A DNA stretch of 64,000 nt, taken from assembly GCF_021287045.1 (NCBI RefSeq), contig NZ_JAJTBG010000010.1, forward strand, positions 62,001 to 126,000, read 5' to 3'. The stretch's first letter is position 1, and each line of letters starts with the position of its first letter. The position numbers and the translations under genes are program-made. Shown in pieces: positions 26,487 through 38,969 of this stretch. The notes beneath the pieces were generated by a model. That model was not told the DNA's origin. It ran no database searches and saw only the letters and a list, made by a program, of their open reading frames with translations. Source of the DNA: Oryzomicrobium sp. GTDB lineage: Bacteria; Pseudomonadota; Gammaproteobacteria; Burkholderiales; Rhodocyclaceae.

Positions 26487-27842
26487 TCAGCGCGGCCGGC
26501 GGGACGGACGCCCACGGTCGGGCTGGTCATGGCCGGTATAGACACCGGTCATGCCGCGCCGGAAAGCATTGTTGTTGGCGCCCGGCACCGACATGCCCAC
26601 GGACTGGAAGAGCGCCGCCACGTCGTGCTCGGTCAGCTCCATCCACTGGCCGCGCTTGAGCCGGCTGGGCATGATCAGGGGGCCATAGCGCACCCGCATC
26701 AGGCGGCTGACGGTGACGCCGACCGCCTCGAACATGCGCCGCACCTCCCGATTGCGCCCTTCGGACAAGGTTACGTGATACCAGCGGTTGGCCCCCTCCC
26801 CACCCGCATCCACCAGAGTGGAGAAGCGGGCCGGGCCATCTTCGAGCTCGATGCCGTCCACCAGTTGATCCTGGGCTTCGTCCGACAGGTCGCCGAGAAC
26901 GCGTACTGCGTACTCGCGGATGATGTTGTAGCGCGGGTGCATCAGCCGGTTGGCCAGCTCGCCTGAGGTGGTGAACAGCAGCAGGCCGCTGGTGTTGAAG
27001 TCCAGGCGGCCGACGGCGATCCAGCGGCCGCCGCGCAGCACCGGCAGGGCCTCGAACACGGTTTCACGGCCGTCCGGGTCGTCCCGGGAGACGATCTGGC
27101 CCTCGGGCTTGTGGTACATGATGACCCGCGGCACCCGGTTGGCGAACTTGAGGTTGAGCAGCTTGCCGTTCACCTTGACCCGGTCGGTGGGCCCCACCAG
27201 CTGGCCGACCTCGGCGGGCAAGCCGTTCACGCTGACCCGGCCGGACAGGATCCACTCTTCCATCTCGCGGCGCGAACCGACACCGGCCTGGGCCAGCACC
27301 TTGTGCAGCCGCTCGGGCTTGGCCGGCTCCATGGCCATCTTGGCCTTGTTGCGGGCGGCGTTCGCCTGGGGAGAGCCGCGCTTTTCCTCGCCCGGGGCGC
27401 TGATACGCTTGGCCCGGCGCACCGGACCGCGCTTGGCCTGGGGGCCGTCGCCCTCGGTACGCCACTCGGGACGGCCATCCTTGCGCCCGCCGGAACCGGG
27501 GCTTCGCCCCTCCCGGGACTCGGCCACGTTGCCGTTAACTTCACGACCCTCGCGACCTTCACGCCCCTCACCATCCTTGTGCCGGCGGCCGTTGCGGCCA
27601 AATGGCCGCCCCTTGCCTTCGGGGCGGGGCGGACGGTTGTCCGGGCCGCCGGTGCCGGCGCCGGCCGGACGGCCTTCGAAGCCGGGGCTGGATTGCCCTT
27701 CGGCCACTGCGCCTGGCTTGGGCGGACGGTTGCGGAAGGGCCGGCGGGGACCCTTGCGCCCTTCGGGACGGCCGCCAGCGGTGCCGCCCTGGCCTTCGCG
27801 GGGTGCGCCGTTCTTCGGGCCTTTAGATTTGTTGTAAGGCAT
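26487..27842 (-). CDS. rluB: 23S rRNA pseudouridine-2605 synthase RluB
   Basis: Modifies U2605 of 23S rRNA. The 451-residue product has an unusual 170-residue N-terminal extension very rich in Gly, Arg, Pro and Lys, probably disordered and RNA-binding. Then come the S4-like domain ([20 protein letters not shown]) and the catalytic domain with the Asp in [16 protein letters not shown] (about residue 281) and the C-terminal [13 protein letters not shown] and [14 protein letters not shown] segments of the RsuA/RluB family. A second basic tail ends the protein. Its start overlaps the scpB end by 20 bp. Confidence 0.93.
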   Translation of the reverse strand: MPYNKSKGPKNGAPREGQGGTAGGRPEGRKGPRRPFRNRPPKPGAVAEGQSSPGFEGRPAGAGTGGPDNRPPRPEGKGRPFGRNGRRHKDGEGREGREGREVNGNVAESREGRSPGSGGRKDGRPEWRTEGDGPQAKRGPVRRAKRISAPGEEKRGSPQANAARNKAKMAMEPAKPERLHKVLAQAGVGSRREMEEWILSGRVSVNGLPAEVGQLVGPTDRVKVNGKLLNLKFANRVPRVIMYHKPEGQIVSRDDPDGRETVFEALPVLRGGRWIAVGRLDFNTSGLLLFTTSGELANRLMHPRYNIIREYAVRVLGDLSDEAQDQLVDGIELEDGPARFSTLVDAGGEGANRWYHVTLSEGRNREVRRMFEAVGVTVSRLMRVRYGPLIMPSRLKRGQWMELTEHDVAALFQSVGMSVPGANNNAFRRGMTGVYTGHDQPDRGRPSRRPR

Positions 27843-28428
27843 CGGCTAGATCCAGATTCGGGTTGATGTCTTCGAGGGGCGGCAGCTCGGTCAGGCTGCG
27901 CAGCCCCAGGTCGTCGAGGAATTTCTTGGTGGTGGCGTAAAGGCCGGGACGCCCCGGGGTTTCTCGGTAGCCCACCACGTCGACCCAGCCCCGTTCTTCC
28001 AGGGCTTTGATCACCTGGGTGGCCACCGCCACTCCGCGGATTTCTTCGATGTCGCCCCGGGTCACCGGCTGGCGGTAGGCGATGATCGCCAGGGTTTCCA
28101 TCACCGCCCGCGAGTAGCGCGGCGGTTTTTCCGGGTGGATGCGCTCCACGTAGGGCAGGTATTCGGCCTTGGTGCGGAAGCGCCAGCCGGAGGCAAGCTG
28201 GACCAGCTCCACAGAGCGGCCTTCCCATTCGACGCGCAGGTCGTCAAGGAGTTTGCGCAACAGGTCGTTGCCGTAGTCCTCGTCAAACATGCGCTTGAGT
28301 TCATTCAGCGTCAAGGGCTCCTGGGTGCTGAGCAATGCCGCCTCCAGGATGCGCTTGAGCTCGGCCGTGTTGCTCGGCCCGTTCTTACTCGTCCGCTTGC
28401 TCGACGACTTCGTCGTTGGATTGGCCAT
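27823..28428 (-). CDS. scpB: Segregation and condensation protein B
   Basis: Winged-helix partner of the SMC-ScpA condensin. The 201 residues include [26 protein letters not shown] (N-terminal WHD, about 24-49), [30 protein letters not shown] (second WHD) and the [23 protein letters not shown] segment. The first 20 residues are Ser/Thr/Lys-rich and the true start could be later. Overlaps scpA by 44 bp on the same strand. Confidence 0.92.
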   Translation of the reverse strand: MANPTTKSSSKRTSKNGPSNTAELKRILEAALLSTQEPLTLNELKRMFDEDYGNDLLRKLLDDLRVEWEGRSVELVQLASGWRFRTKAEYLPYVERIHPEKPPRYSRAVMETLAIIAYRQPVTRGDIEEIRGVAVATQVIKALEERGWVDVVGYRETPGRPGLYATTKKFLDDLGLRSLTELPPLEDINPNLDLADALQQI

Positions 28429-29323
28429 CGGACAACCTCACGTAGATGGGCTGGAACGCCTCGGTCTGGGTCAGGGCAATGAGCTTTTCCCGCGCCAGTT
28501 CGAGCATGGCGAGGAAATGCACCACCAGGACCGGCACGCCAAGGGCCGTGTCGAACAACCGGGTGAATTCGACAAAACCGCCCCGGTCGCGCAGTTCGCG
28601 CAGGATGATGCCCATGTGCTCGCGCACCGACAGCTCTTCGCGGCGGATGGTGTGGGCCTTGGTCAGTTTGGCCTGGCGCAGGATGACCTGCCAGGCGCGC
28701 TTCAGGTCCGCCGGACTCACGTCCGGATAGCGCAGGGCGTCGCTCTTGTCCACCCAGACCTCGGCCCAGAGAAAGTCCCGGTCGGCCTGGGGCAGTTCGT
28801 CCAGGGCGAAGGCGGCGCGCTTCATCTGCTCATACTCGATCAGGCGGCGCACCAGCTCGGCCCGGGGGTCCTCCACCTCGTCGCTGTCCTCGGTCTTGGG
28901 CCGGGGCAGCAGCATACGGCTCTTGATCTCGATCAGCATCGCCGCCATCACCAGGTAATCCGCCGCCAGCTCCAGGTTGGTGGTGCGCATCGCCTCCACG
29001 TACTCCAGGTACTGGACCGTGAGCGGCGCCATGGGGATGTCGAGGATGTTGATGTTGGCCTTGCGGATCAGGTAGAGCAGCAGGTCGAGGGGGCCTTCGA
29101 AAGCATCGAGGAAGACCTCCAGGGCATCCGGGGGGATGTACAAATCCTGAGGCACCTCGGTGAGGGGCGCGCCGTAGATGCGCGCCACCGCGTCGATGGT
29201 CTCGATGGCCTGGGCCGCCTGCTCGGCAGCCGCCTCCACCAGCCCCTCCGGGGCGGTGTCGAGGATGTCCGGTTCCTCGGGGGCGTCCGGACGGGGCGGC
29301 GTGGCGGGGGCCTGGGCAGTCAA
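28385..29323 (-). CDS. scpA: Segregation and condensation protein A
   Basis: Kleisin subunit that closes the SMC ring. The frame is open well upstream into trpS, but no ATG fits between trpS and the conserved part; the TTG at 29323, 17 bases past the trpS stop, is the best start and gives 312 residues. The conserved core begins [34 protein letters not shown]-type (about residues 96-129), followed by [23 protein letters not shown] and the C-terminal winged helix. The N-terminal 60 residues are acidic and Ala-rich. Confidence 0.88.
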   Translation of the reverse strand: MTAQAPATPPRPDAPEEPDILDTAPEGLVEAAAEQAAQAIETIDAVARIYGAPLTEVPQDLYIPPDALEVFLDAFEGPLDLLLYLIRKANINILDIPMAPLTVQYLEYVEAMRTTNLELAADYLVMAAMLIEIKSRMLLPRPKTEDSDEVEDPRAELVRRLIEYEQMKRAAFALDELPQADRDFLWAEVWVDKSDALRYPDVSPADLKRAWQVILRQAKLTKAHTIRREELSVREHMGIILRELRDRGGFVEFTRLFDTALGVPVLVVHFLAMLELAREKLIALTQTEAFQPIYVRLSDGQSNDEVVEQADE

Positions 29324-29339
29324 CGTGTGGAACCGGAAA

Positions 29340-30542
29340 TCAGTTGTAGCCGAGGCCCATGGCCTCGCGCACGTCTCGCATGGTTTCCTGGGCGAGCTTG
29401 CGCGCCTTCTCGTTGCCGTCGGCAACGATGTTGCGCACCAGTTGCGGGTCGTCCAGGTACATCTGGGCGCGCTCGCGCATCGGGGCCTGCTCCTTGAGGA
29501 TGCCGTCGATCACCGGTTGCTTGCACTCCAGGCAGCCGATGCCGGCGCTCTTGCAGCCCTTCTGCACCCATTCCTTGACCTCGCCGCCGGAATAGACCTG
29601 GTGCAACTGCCACACCGGGCACTTCTCGGGATCGCCCGGATCGGTGCGGCGCACCCGCTGCGGGTCGGTGGGCATGCGCTTGATCTTGGTGCGCACGGAC
29701 TCTTCGTCCTCGCGCAGGGTGATGGTGTTGCCGTAGGACTTGGACATTTTGGCCCCGTCCAGGCCGGGCATTTTGGAAGCCTCGGTGAGCATGGCCTCGG
29801 GCTCCTGCAAGATCATCTTGCCGGTGCCTTCCAGGTAGCCGAACAGGCGTTCCCGGTCCACGTTGGACAGGTGCTGCACCTCGTCGAGCAGGGCCTGGGC
29901 CTGGCCGATGGCCTCGGCGTCGCCTTCCTGCTGGTAGCGGGTGCGCAGCTCCTCGTAGAGCTTGGCCTTCTTGCTGCCCAGCTTCTTCACCGCCTCCTGG
30001 GCCTTTTCGGCAAACCCCGGCTCGCGGCCGTAGAGGTGATTGAAGCGGCGCACCAGCTCCCGGGAAAACTCGATGTGGGGAATCTGGTCCTCGCCCACCG
30101 GCACGTACTTGGCGCGGTAGATGAGGATGTCGGCGCTCATCAGCAGCGGGTAGCCGAGGAAGCCGTAGGTGGACAGATCCTTGTGGGAAAGCTTTTCCTG
30201 CTGGTCCTTGTAGGTCGGCACCCGCTCCAGCCAGCCCAGGGGCGTCATCATCGACAGCAGCAGGTTGAGCTCCGCGTGCTCGGGCACCTTGGACTGGATG
30301 AAGATCGAGGCCTGGGACGGGTCCACCCCGGCGGCCAGCCAGTCGATCACCATGTCCCACACCGAATCCTCGATCACCTGGGGATTGTCGTAGTTGGTGG
30401 TGAGCGCATGCCAGTCGGCCACGAAGAACAGGCAGGGGTACTCGTGCTGGAGCTTGACCCAGTTCTTGAGCACGCCATGGTAGTGGCCAAGGTGGAGCGC
30501 CCCGGTGGGGCGCATGCCGGAAAGGATGCGTTCGACGTACAT
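29340..30542 (-). CDS. trpS: Tryptophanyl-tRNA synthetase
   Basis: Class I synthetase of 400 residues. The HIGH equivalent is GALHLGHYHG near the N-terminus and the KMSKS loop is AKMSKSYGNTI. It is longer than the E. coli enzyme (334) and carries the extra Cys-containing segment CPVWQLHQVYSGGEVKEW and CKSAGIGCLECKQ, typical of the longer betaproteobacterial form. It is followed by scpA after 17 bp and preceded by the M50 protease gene. Confidence 0.96.
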   Translation of the reverse strand: MYVERILSGMRPTGALHLGHYHGVLKNWVKLQHEYPCLFFVADWHALTTNYDNPQVIEDSVWDMVIDWLAAGVDPSQASIFIQSKVPEHAELNLLLSMMTPLGWLERVPTYKDQQEKLSHKDLSTYGFLGYPLLMSADILIYRAKYVPVGEDQIPHIEFSRELVRRFNHLYGREPGFAEKAQEAVKKLGSKKAKLYEELRTRYQQEGDAEAIGQAQALLDEVQHLSNVDRERLFGYLEGTGKMILQEPEAMLTEASKMPGLDGAKMSKSYGNTITLREDEESVRTKIKRMPTDPQRVRRTDPGDPEKCPVWQLHQVYSGGEVKEWVQKGCKSAGIGCLECKQPVIDGILKEQAPMRERAQMYLDDPQLVRNIVADGNEKARKLAQETMRDVREAMGLGYN

Positions 30543-30585
30543 GGTGGTTCCGGTAAAAGGAAAGCGGTGGAATGTAGGCTGAAGG

Positions 30586-31257
30586 CTACACGGGCAGCTG
30601 GAACACCGCCGCCAGCAGGCGCAGGGCCAGGCCGACGATGGGCACCAGCACCGCGCTCAACACCCCGGTGAACAACAGCAGCAGCAGGATGGGGAAACCC
30701 CAGCGTTCGAGCTGGGCAAACTTCCAGGCGGCCCGGGTTGGCAGCAGGCTGACGGCGATGCGCCCGCCGTCCAGGGGCAGCAGGGGCAGCAGGTTGAGGG
30801 CCATCAGCACCAGGTTGATGTTGATGCCGGCCTTGCTCATTTCGGCCAGAGGCAGGCTATAGGCGTTCATGGGCATTTCCCAGGCCAGCTTGAGCAGCAG
30901 GGCCCAGATGCAGGCCATCACCACGTTGGCCGCCGGGCCGGCCGCCGCCACCCACAGCATGTCCTTCTTGGGATGGCGCAGACGGCCAAAATCCACCGGC
31001 ACCGGCTTGGCCCAGCCGAACAGGATGGCATCGCCGCCGAGCATGTAGCTGCTCACCAGGATCAGCCCCGGCACCAGCAGGGTGCCCACCGGGTCGATGT
31101 GGCGCAGCGGGTTGAGGCTGATCCGCCCGGCCTGCCAGGCGGTGGGATCGCCGAAGTAGCGCGCCACGTAGCCATGGGCCGCCTCGTGCAGGGTGATGGC
31201 GAAGATCACCGGCAGGGCGACAATGGCGATGGTCTGGATCAGGCTGTTGATATCCAT
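30586..31257 (-). CDS. Site-2 (M50) family zinc metalloprotease
   Basis: Integral membrane metalloprotease of the short M50 subgroup. The start at 31257 (MDINSLIQTIAIVALPVIFAI) gives 223 residues. The active-site motif HEAAHG (about 24-29) lies in the first membrane helix and the third ligand motif NLLPLLPLDGGRI in a later one; at least five hydrophobic helices are visible. The PDZ domain of RseP-type proteases is absent. The gene regularly sits between trpS and a YciO gene; the substrate is unknown. Confidence 0.88.
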   Translation of the reverse strand: MDINSLIQTIAIVALPVIFAITLHEAAHGYVARYFGDPTAWQAGRISLNPLRHIDPVGTLLVPGLILVSSYMLGGDAILFGWAKPVPVDFGRLRHPKKDMLWVAAAGPAANVVMACIWALLLKLAWEMPMNAYSLPLAEMSKAGININLVLMALNLLPLLPLDGGRIAVSLLPTRAAWKFAQLERWGFPILLLLLFTGVLSAVLVPIVGLALRLLAAVFQLPV

Positions 31258-31309
31258 GTCAGATGTGGGGGTACGGCCGGGGATTCTAACAAACCCGCGG
31301 GCATCGCCC

Positions 31310-31942
31310 TCAGGGGCACTCGAGCCCGAAAGGGGCCGGATCGCCACGGCCGGCGCGCACCAGGGCCGGCGCGCCACCGGTCAGGTCCACCACCGTGGTC
31401 GGCTCGATACCGCAGGCGCCGCCGTCGAGTACCAGATCCACCTGGGCATCGAGGCGTTCCAGGATCTCCTCGCCGTCGTTGAGGGGCAGCTCCTCGCCGG
31501 GCAGAAGCAGGGTCGACGTGAGCAGGGGCTCCCCCAGTTCCACCAGCAGCGACTGGGCGATCACGTTGTCCGGCACCCGCAGGCCGATGGTTTTGCGCTT
31601 GGGGTGCAGCACCCGGCGCGGCAACTCCTTGGTGCCTTCGAGGATGAAGGTGTAGCTGCCCGGCGTGGTGTTCTTGAGCAGCCGGTACTGGGCGTTGTCC
31701 ACCCGGGCGTAGTGGGCGATCTCGGACAGGTCGCGGCACATCAGGGTGAAGTGGTGGCGGTCATCCACGCCGCGGATGGCGCGAATGCGCTCGATCGGCG
31801 TCTTGTCCCCCAGGTGGCAGCCGATGGCGTAGCAGGAATCGGTGGGAAAGACGACGATGCCGCCTTCGCGCACGATCTCGGCGGCCTTGGCGAGCAGACG
31901 CGGCTGGGGGTTCTGGGGGTGGATGGCGAAGTACTGGGCCAT
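31310..31942 (-). CDS. YciO/YrdC-family threonylcarbamoyl-AMP synthase-like protein
   Basis: 210-residue YrdC-fold protein. GGIVVFPTDSCYAIGCHLGD is the nucleotide-binding start, then KNTTPGSYTFILEGTKELPRR and GLRVPDN. It matches the YciO branch rather than TsaC itself; TsaC makes the threonylcarbamoyl-AMP used for tRNA t6A37, while YciO has only weak activity in E. coli. The adjacency to a PHP protein (rnm/yciV type) and trpS copies the E. coli-style neighbourhood. Confidence 0.88.
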   Translation of the reverse strand: MAQYFAIHPQNPQPRLLAKAAEIVREGGIVVFPTDSCYAIGCHLGDKTPIERIRAIRGVDDRHHFTLMCRDLSEIAHYARVDNAQYRLLKNTTPGSYTFILEGTKELPRRVLHPKRKTIGLRVPDNVIAQSLLVELGEPLLTSTLLLPGEELPLNDGEEILERLDAQVDLVLDGGACGIEPTTVVDLTGGAPALVRAGRGDPAPFGLECP

Positions 31943-31990
31943 GGAGATGAAGAGTGGAGAGCAGGTTGCCGGTTCAAGCGCGGGGGCGGA

Positions 31991-32818
31991 TCACATCCGC
32001 TCCCATACCGGGGTCAGATTGTTCGGCAGGGGGGCGATGCGCCCCAGGTCGGAATAGCTCTCGCCGGGGCCGTGAAAGTCCGAGCCGCGGGAGGCGAGAA
32101 AGCCGAATTTGCGCGCCACGTGGGCGAATTTGTCCGTCTGGTCCGGGCCGTGGCTGCCAGACACCACCTCGATGGCATCGCCGCCGCAGTCCTTGAAGGC
32201 TTCGAACAGCAGCCCCAGGTCCTTGTTGGACAGCCGGTAGCGGCCCGGATGGGCCACCACGGCCAAGCCGCCGGCGCCATGGACCCAGCCCACCGCTTCC
32301 TCCAGGGAAACCCAGCGGTGCGGTACGTAGCCCGGCTTGCCCGGCACCAGGTAATCGTCGAAAACGCTCTTTACGTCCTTGGCGATACCAATCTCCACCA
32401 GGTAGCGGGCGAAGTGAGCCCGGGAAATCAGGGTCGGGTTCTCGCAGTAGGTCATCGCCCCGGCGAAGGTGCCACGGATGCCGATGCGCTCCAGCTCGGC
32501 GGCCATGCGCCGCGCCCGTTCCTCGCGGCCGTTGCGGATGCCGCCCAAACCCGCCACCAGGGCAGGATTGGCCGGATCGACGCCCAGGCCCACCATGTGG
32601 ATCGGCGTTTCGGCCCATTCGATGGAAATTTCCACCCCGGGGGAAAAGCGCAGCCCCACCTCGTCCGCCGTCGCCGTAGCCTCGGCGATGCCGGCCAACT
32701 CGTCGTGGTCGGTCAGAGCCAGCCAGGTGACGCCGTTGCCATGGGCACGACGCACCACTTCCGCGGGCGAAAGCAATCCGTCGGAACAGGTGGAATGGCA
32801 GTGGAAATCACAGTTCAT
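31991..32818 (-). CDS. rnm: PHP-domain 5'-3' exoribonuclease/phosphoesterase (RNase AM/YciV type)
   Basis: Polymerase-and-histidinol-phosphatase fold protein of 275 residues. Metal ligands are seen in MNCDFHCHSTCSDG (His-x-His and Asp), LTDHDELAGI, VEISIEW, VAHPGRY and GSDFHGPG. E. coli RNase AM trims 5' ends of 23S, 16S and 5S rRNA and acts on short oligonucleotides; assignment here is by family only. It is followed by the YciO-type gene. Confidence 0.85.
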   Translation of the reverse strand: MNCDFHCHSTCSDGLLSPAEVVRRAHGNGVTWLALTDHDELAGIAEATATADEVGLRFSPGVEISIEWAETPIHMVGLGVDPANPALVAGLGGIRNGREERARRMAAELERIGIRGTFAGAMTYCENPTLISRAHFARYLVEIGIAKDVKSVFDDYLVPGKPGYVPHRWVSLEEAVGWVHGAGGLAVVAHPGRYRLSNKDLGLLFEAFKDCGGDAIEVVSGSHGPDQTDKFAHVARKFGFLASRGSDFHGPGESYSDLGRIAPLPNNLTPVWERM

Positions 32819-33140
32819 GGCGCAGGTGATGGACGCAAGCCAGGCGCAATGGCAACGGACAACGGGCCGCCACTATGGAGCCCGTCGCGGGCGCAGTCGA
32901 GAATTAGAGTGCGGAAAGCGAAAAACGTCCGTGCGAAATGCCGGCATGGCCGGAATAAAAAATCCGGCGGCAAGCGGCAGGAACGACAGGACGCGGATCG
33001 GGGTGAAGCGGCCTACTCACGCTCCACCTAAACGGCACTGCCCGCCGGAGCCCGGCGGGCAAGGGAAATCAGACTGCGATCATACCACAGCGGGCCTTCC
33101 GGCCCGCCGCGCCGGGCGCACCGGGATGCCCAGCCACGCC
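32819..33140. other. 322-bp gap between rnm and bfr
   Basis: No gene seen. A perfect 10-bp hairpin TGCCCGCCGG/CCGGCGGGCA (33039-33061, loop AGC) lies about 80 bp after the bfr stop and may end its transcript. A TATGAT on the minus strand (33079-33084) could be a -10 box but has no -35 partner. Confidence 0.5.
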
Positions 33141-33614
33141 TTATTCGTCGTGCATCTGGGCCTGGAGATAATTTTCCAGCCCAACCTGCTCGATCAGGGT
33201 GAATTGGGTTTCCAGCCAGTCCACCCGCTCTTCCTCTTCTTCCAGGATGTCTTCGAGCATCTCCCGGGTCACGTAGTCGCCCACGCTTTCGCAGTAGGCG
33301 ATGGCGTCGCGCAGCAGCGGCAGCATCTGGTGCTGGAGCTTGAGGTCGCACTCCAGCATTTCCTGGGGCGCCTCGCCGATGTAGAGCTTGCCGAGTTGCT
33401 GCAGGTTGGGCAGCCCTTCGAGGAACAGGACCCGTTCGATGATCTTGTCGGCGAACTTCATCTCGTCGATGGACGAGTGGTATTCCCGGTCGTTGAGACG
33501 CTTCAGCCCCCAGTTCTTGAACATGCGGGCGTGCAGGAAATACTGGTTGATGGCGGTCAGTTCGCTGGTGAGGATTTTATTGAGGTGCTGGATGACCTTC
33601 TTGTCGCCCTTCAT
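33141..33614 (-). CDS. bfr: Bacterioferritin subunit with incomplete ferroxidase centre
   Basis: 24-mer iron-storage subunit, 157 residues, aligning without gaps to E. coli Bfr over its length. The haem ligand Met52 is present (SSIDEMKF). Of the six ferroxidase ligands, Glu18, Glu51 and Glu127 remain, but His54 is Phe, Glu94 is Gln and His130 is Arg. It is therefore predicted to bind haem but not to oxidise iron on its own; two-subunit bacterioferritins with one deficient partner are known in Neisseria and others. A competent partner is not in the window. Bfd lies upstream on the same strand, 133 bp away. Confidence 0.93.
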   Translation of the reverse strand: MKGDKKVIQHLNKILTSELTAINQYFLHARMFKNWGLKRLNDREYHSSIDEMKFADKIIERVLFLEGLPNLQQLGKLYIGEAPQEMLECDLKLQHQMLPLLRDAIAYCESVGDYVTREMLEDILEEEEERVDWLETQFTLIEQVGLENYLQAQMHDE

Positions 33615-33747
33615 GGCCCGGTGCTCCTGAGTGATCGGATTTCCTCAAGGGTAGCACAGGGCACCCGCGGAAAAAGCCGCGGTTGTCAGCCCCCGCCCAT
33701 CGTGCGGGAACGATGTGGGCACAATGAAGAATAAAGGAGCGATGCCC

Positions 33748-33954
33748 TCAGGCGGGTTGCAGCAGGCCGGCGAGGGCGAAGCCGGCACTGCCGCCGGTTT
33801 CCTCGCGCAGTTGGGCCTTCACGTCCTTGCAGCACTTGCCGCAGCAGGTGCCCACACACAGGTTCTCGCGCAGTTCGCGATAGGTCGTGGCCCCCTGGGC
33901 GATTTCCCGGGAGATGTCACGGCTGGTCACGGCATGGCAAACGCAAACGTACAT
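33748..33954 (-). CDS. bfd: Bacterioferritin-associated ferredoxin
   Basis: 68-residue [2Fe-2S] protein that delivers electrons to the bacterioferritin haem for iron release. The four cluster cysteines are in MYVCVCHAVT (Cys4, Cys6) and VGTCCGKCC. Family start with DISREIAQGATTYRELRENL is typical. A Fur-type operator overlaps its promoter (33999-34034), so it is expected to be induced under iron limitation, the usual regulation for bfd. The short Ala/Gly/Leu tail after the domain is not conserved. Confidence 0.94.
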   Translation of the reverse strand: MYVCVCHAVTSRDISREIAQGATTYRELRENLCVGTCCGKCCKDVKAQLREETGGSAGFALAGLLQPA

Positions 33955-33998
33955 GGCGGCACTGCTTTCAAGAATTGGCGGACCGGGGGCAGATCCGT

Positions 33999-34034
33999 TT
34001 TGAGAATTATTATCAAACCAATCCGTAAATGCAA
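33999..34034 (-). promoter_or_regulatory. bfd promoter overlapped by a Fur box
   Basis: Minus strand: TTGCAT (34029-34034), 17 bp, AATAAT (34006-34011). The 19-bp sequence 33999-34017 is an inverted repeat TTTGATAAT-A-ATTCTCAAA with one mismatch, which fits the 7-1-7 Fur consensus (TGATAAT-N-ATTATCA) at 14 of 15 positions, and covers the -10. Confidence 0.75.
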
Positions 34035-34225
34035 GTAATTCTTATCCAAGAATTGTAAGTGCTGTCGTAAGCGCTGTCCGGGTGTCCGCACCCGCCCGGA
34101 TCGGCCATCGCCCCACTCCACCGAGCCCGGCGGCCGTTCCGGGAACGGGAGCGCTCCGGTATAGTCCCAGCCCAATCCATGATCCACGACCACCGGCCCG
34201 ACTACGGCCCGCCAAGGAGAATTCC

Positions 34226-34603
34226 ATGCCCCACGTCCCCGACGATCTGCGCTACGCCCCCGGCCACGAATGGGCCCGTCTCGAAACCGATGGCACCCTG
34301 ACGGTAGGGGTGTCCGACCATGGCCAGGACCTGCTTGGCGACATGGTCTTCGTCGGCCTTCCCGAAGTAGGCAAGGCCGTGGCCGCCGGCGATCCGGTGG
34401 CCGTGGTGGAATCGGTCAAGTCCGCCGCCGACGCCCACGCACCGGTCGCCGGCACGGTGATCGAGGTCAACGCGGCGGCCGCCGACGCCCCCGAATCGGT
34501 CAACAGCGACCCGTACGGCACCTGGCTGTTCAAGCTGCGCCCCAACGACCCGGCGGAATTCGCCACCCTGATGGACGCCGCCACCTACCGGGCCAGCCTG
34601 TAA
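34226..34603 (+). CDS. gcvH: Glycine cleavage system H protein (lipoyl carrier)
   Basis: 125-residue lipoyl-domain protein that shuttles the aminomethyl group in glycine cleavage. Start chosen at the ATG at 34226, preceded by AAGGAGA five bases upstream, giving MPHVPDDLRYAPGHEWARLE. The lipoylated lysine is Lys65 in AVVESVKSAADAHAP, and the C-terminal DPYGTWLFKLRP is typical. gcvT and gcvP are not next to it, so it is detached from the usual operon here. Confidence 0.93.
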   Translation: MPHVPDDLRYAPGHEWARLETDGTLTVGVSDHGQDLLGDMVFVGLPEVGKAVAAGDPVAVVESVKSAADAHAPVAGTVIEVNAAAADAPESVNSDPYGTWLFKLRPNDPAEFATLMDAATYRASL

Positions 34604-34643
34604 CCTCAACCTGTAGCCTGCAACCGCCGCCGGAGAACCCGCC

Positions 34644-35168
34644 ATGCCGATCTATACCCTGCCCGGCAAGACGCCCCGCCTCGACCCAGCAGCCTGGGTC
34701 GCCCCCAACGCCACGGTGATCGGCGACGTGCGCCTGGCCGCCGGGGCCAGCGTGTGGTGGAACGCCGTGCTGCGCGGCGACAACGACCCGATCAGCATCG
34801 GCGCCAACACCAACATCCAGGACGGCTCGGTGCTGCACACCGACGAGGGGGTGCCCCTGACCCTGGGCGAGAACGTCACCGTCGGCCACATGGTGATGCT
34901 CCACGGCTGCACCGTGGGCGACAATTCCCTGATCGGCATCGGCACGGTGATCCTCAACCGGGCGGTGATCGGCCGCAACAGCATCGTCGGCGCCAACACC
35001 CTGATCCCGGAAGGCAAGACCTACCCGGACGGCGTGCTCATCCTGGGCAGCCCGGGCAAGGTGGTGCGCCAACTCGAACCGGAGGAAATCGCCCGCCTGG
35101 CCCAAAGCGCCGCCCACTATGTGGACAACGCCAAACGCTATGCCACCGGCCTGACCGCGGCCGACTGA
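34644..35168 (+). CDS. Gamma-class carbonic anhydrase/acetyltransferase-like protein (YrdA/CaiE family)
   Basis: 174-residue left-handed beta-helix protein. Hexapeptide strands run through [53 protein letters not shown]. The three likely zinc His residues are in LHTDEG, VGHMV and MLHG. Proteins of this family (YrdA, PaaY, CaiE) bind zinc but many lack measurable carbonic anhydrase activity. It follows gcvH by 40 bp and is probably co-transcribed. Confidence 0.9.
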   Translation: MPIYTLPGKTPRLDPAAWVAPNATVIGDVRLAAGASVWWNAVLRGDNDPISIGANTNIQDGSVLHTDEGVPLTLGENVTVGHMVMLHGCTVGDNSLIGIGTVILNRAVIGRNSIVGANTLIPEGKTYPDGVLILGSPGKVVRQLEPEEIARLAQSAAHYVDNAKRYATGLTAAD

Positions 35169-35184
35169 CGCAGCCGGTCGTAAA

Positions 35185-35220
35185 AAACGAAACGGGCACC
35201 CTCGGGTGCCCGTTTCGTTT
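35185..35220. terminator. Bidirectional terminator between the carbonic-anhydrase-like gene and fliW
   Basis: Perfect 17-bp stem with a two-base centre (arms 35185-35201 and 35204-35220) preceded by an A-run; it serves the rightward gene and the leftward fliW. Confidence 0.9.
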
Positions 35221-35250
35221 GCCGGGGGCGCCATGCCCCAGCCCAGCTAT

Positions 35251-35685
35251 TTAAACCCGGGTGCTGAGGTTGCTCAGGGTCACCTTGGGTTCGATGCGCG
35301 GCAGCACCTTCTGCAGGCCCACGCGCTCGCGCACGTTGATCAGGAGGGGCGAGCGGGCGCTGACCCCCAGTTTGCCCTCTTCCTTGAACAGCACCACCAT
35401 CACCGCCACGTCGTCCGGCGAGGCCAGTTGCAGGGCCGACGTCTCGTCGTCGCTCAACTCGACTTCGTATTCGAAGCCCAGGGCGGTGGGATCGATGATC
35501 TGGAAGGCCACGCCCGGATCGTCCAGGGATTGCAGGGTGTAGGTGACCGGCGGTGTGCCGGCCGACTCTTCGTGGATCAGCTGGTAGCGGCGACTGCCCT
35601 CGAACCCCAACATGCCCTGGGGAAAGTCGAGGACGGTGTTGGGATTGATCTCCACGGTGCCGAACAGATGGGTGGCTACCTGCAT
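35251..35685 (-). CDS. fliW: Flagellar assembly factor FliW
   Basis: 144-residue FliW, which binds flagellin and allosterically relieves CsrA repression. Start at 35685 (MQVATHLFGTVEINP). Family segments VLDFPQGMLGFEGSRRY, VAFQIIDPTALGFEYE and LGVSARSPLLINVRERVGLQKVL are clear. Classical FliW works with CsrA and flagellin; neither gene is nearby in this window, so it is an orphan here. The divergent promoter region is shared with the histidine kinase gene. Confidence 0.93.
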   Translation of the reverse strand: MQVATHLFGTVEINPNTVLDFPQGMLGFEGSRRYQLIHEESAGTPPVTYTLQSLDDPGVAFQIIDPTALGFEYEVELSDDETSALQLASPDDVAVMVVLFKEEGKLGVSARSPLLINVRERVGLQKVLPRIEPKVTLSNLSTRV

Positions 35686-35822
35686 GAAACTCTCCTGAAG
35701 CGAAGGTGAAAGAGGGGACGGCGCGCCCGCGGGCGGCGCGGCAATGCTTTCATTTTGCATCAAAGCTGCCGAAAATGCCCACGACTCCATGCCCCTCACC
35801 GCATTCCACCGGACCTCCGCCC

Positions 35823-38965
<3,143 letters not shown>

Positions 38966-38969
<4 letters not shown>

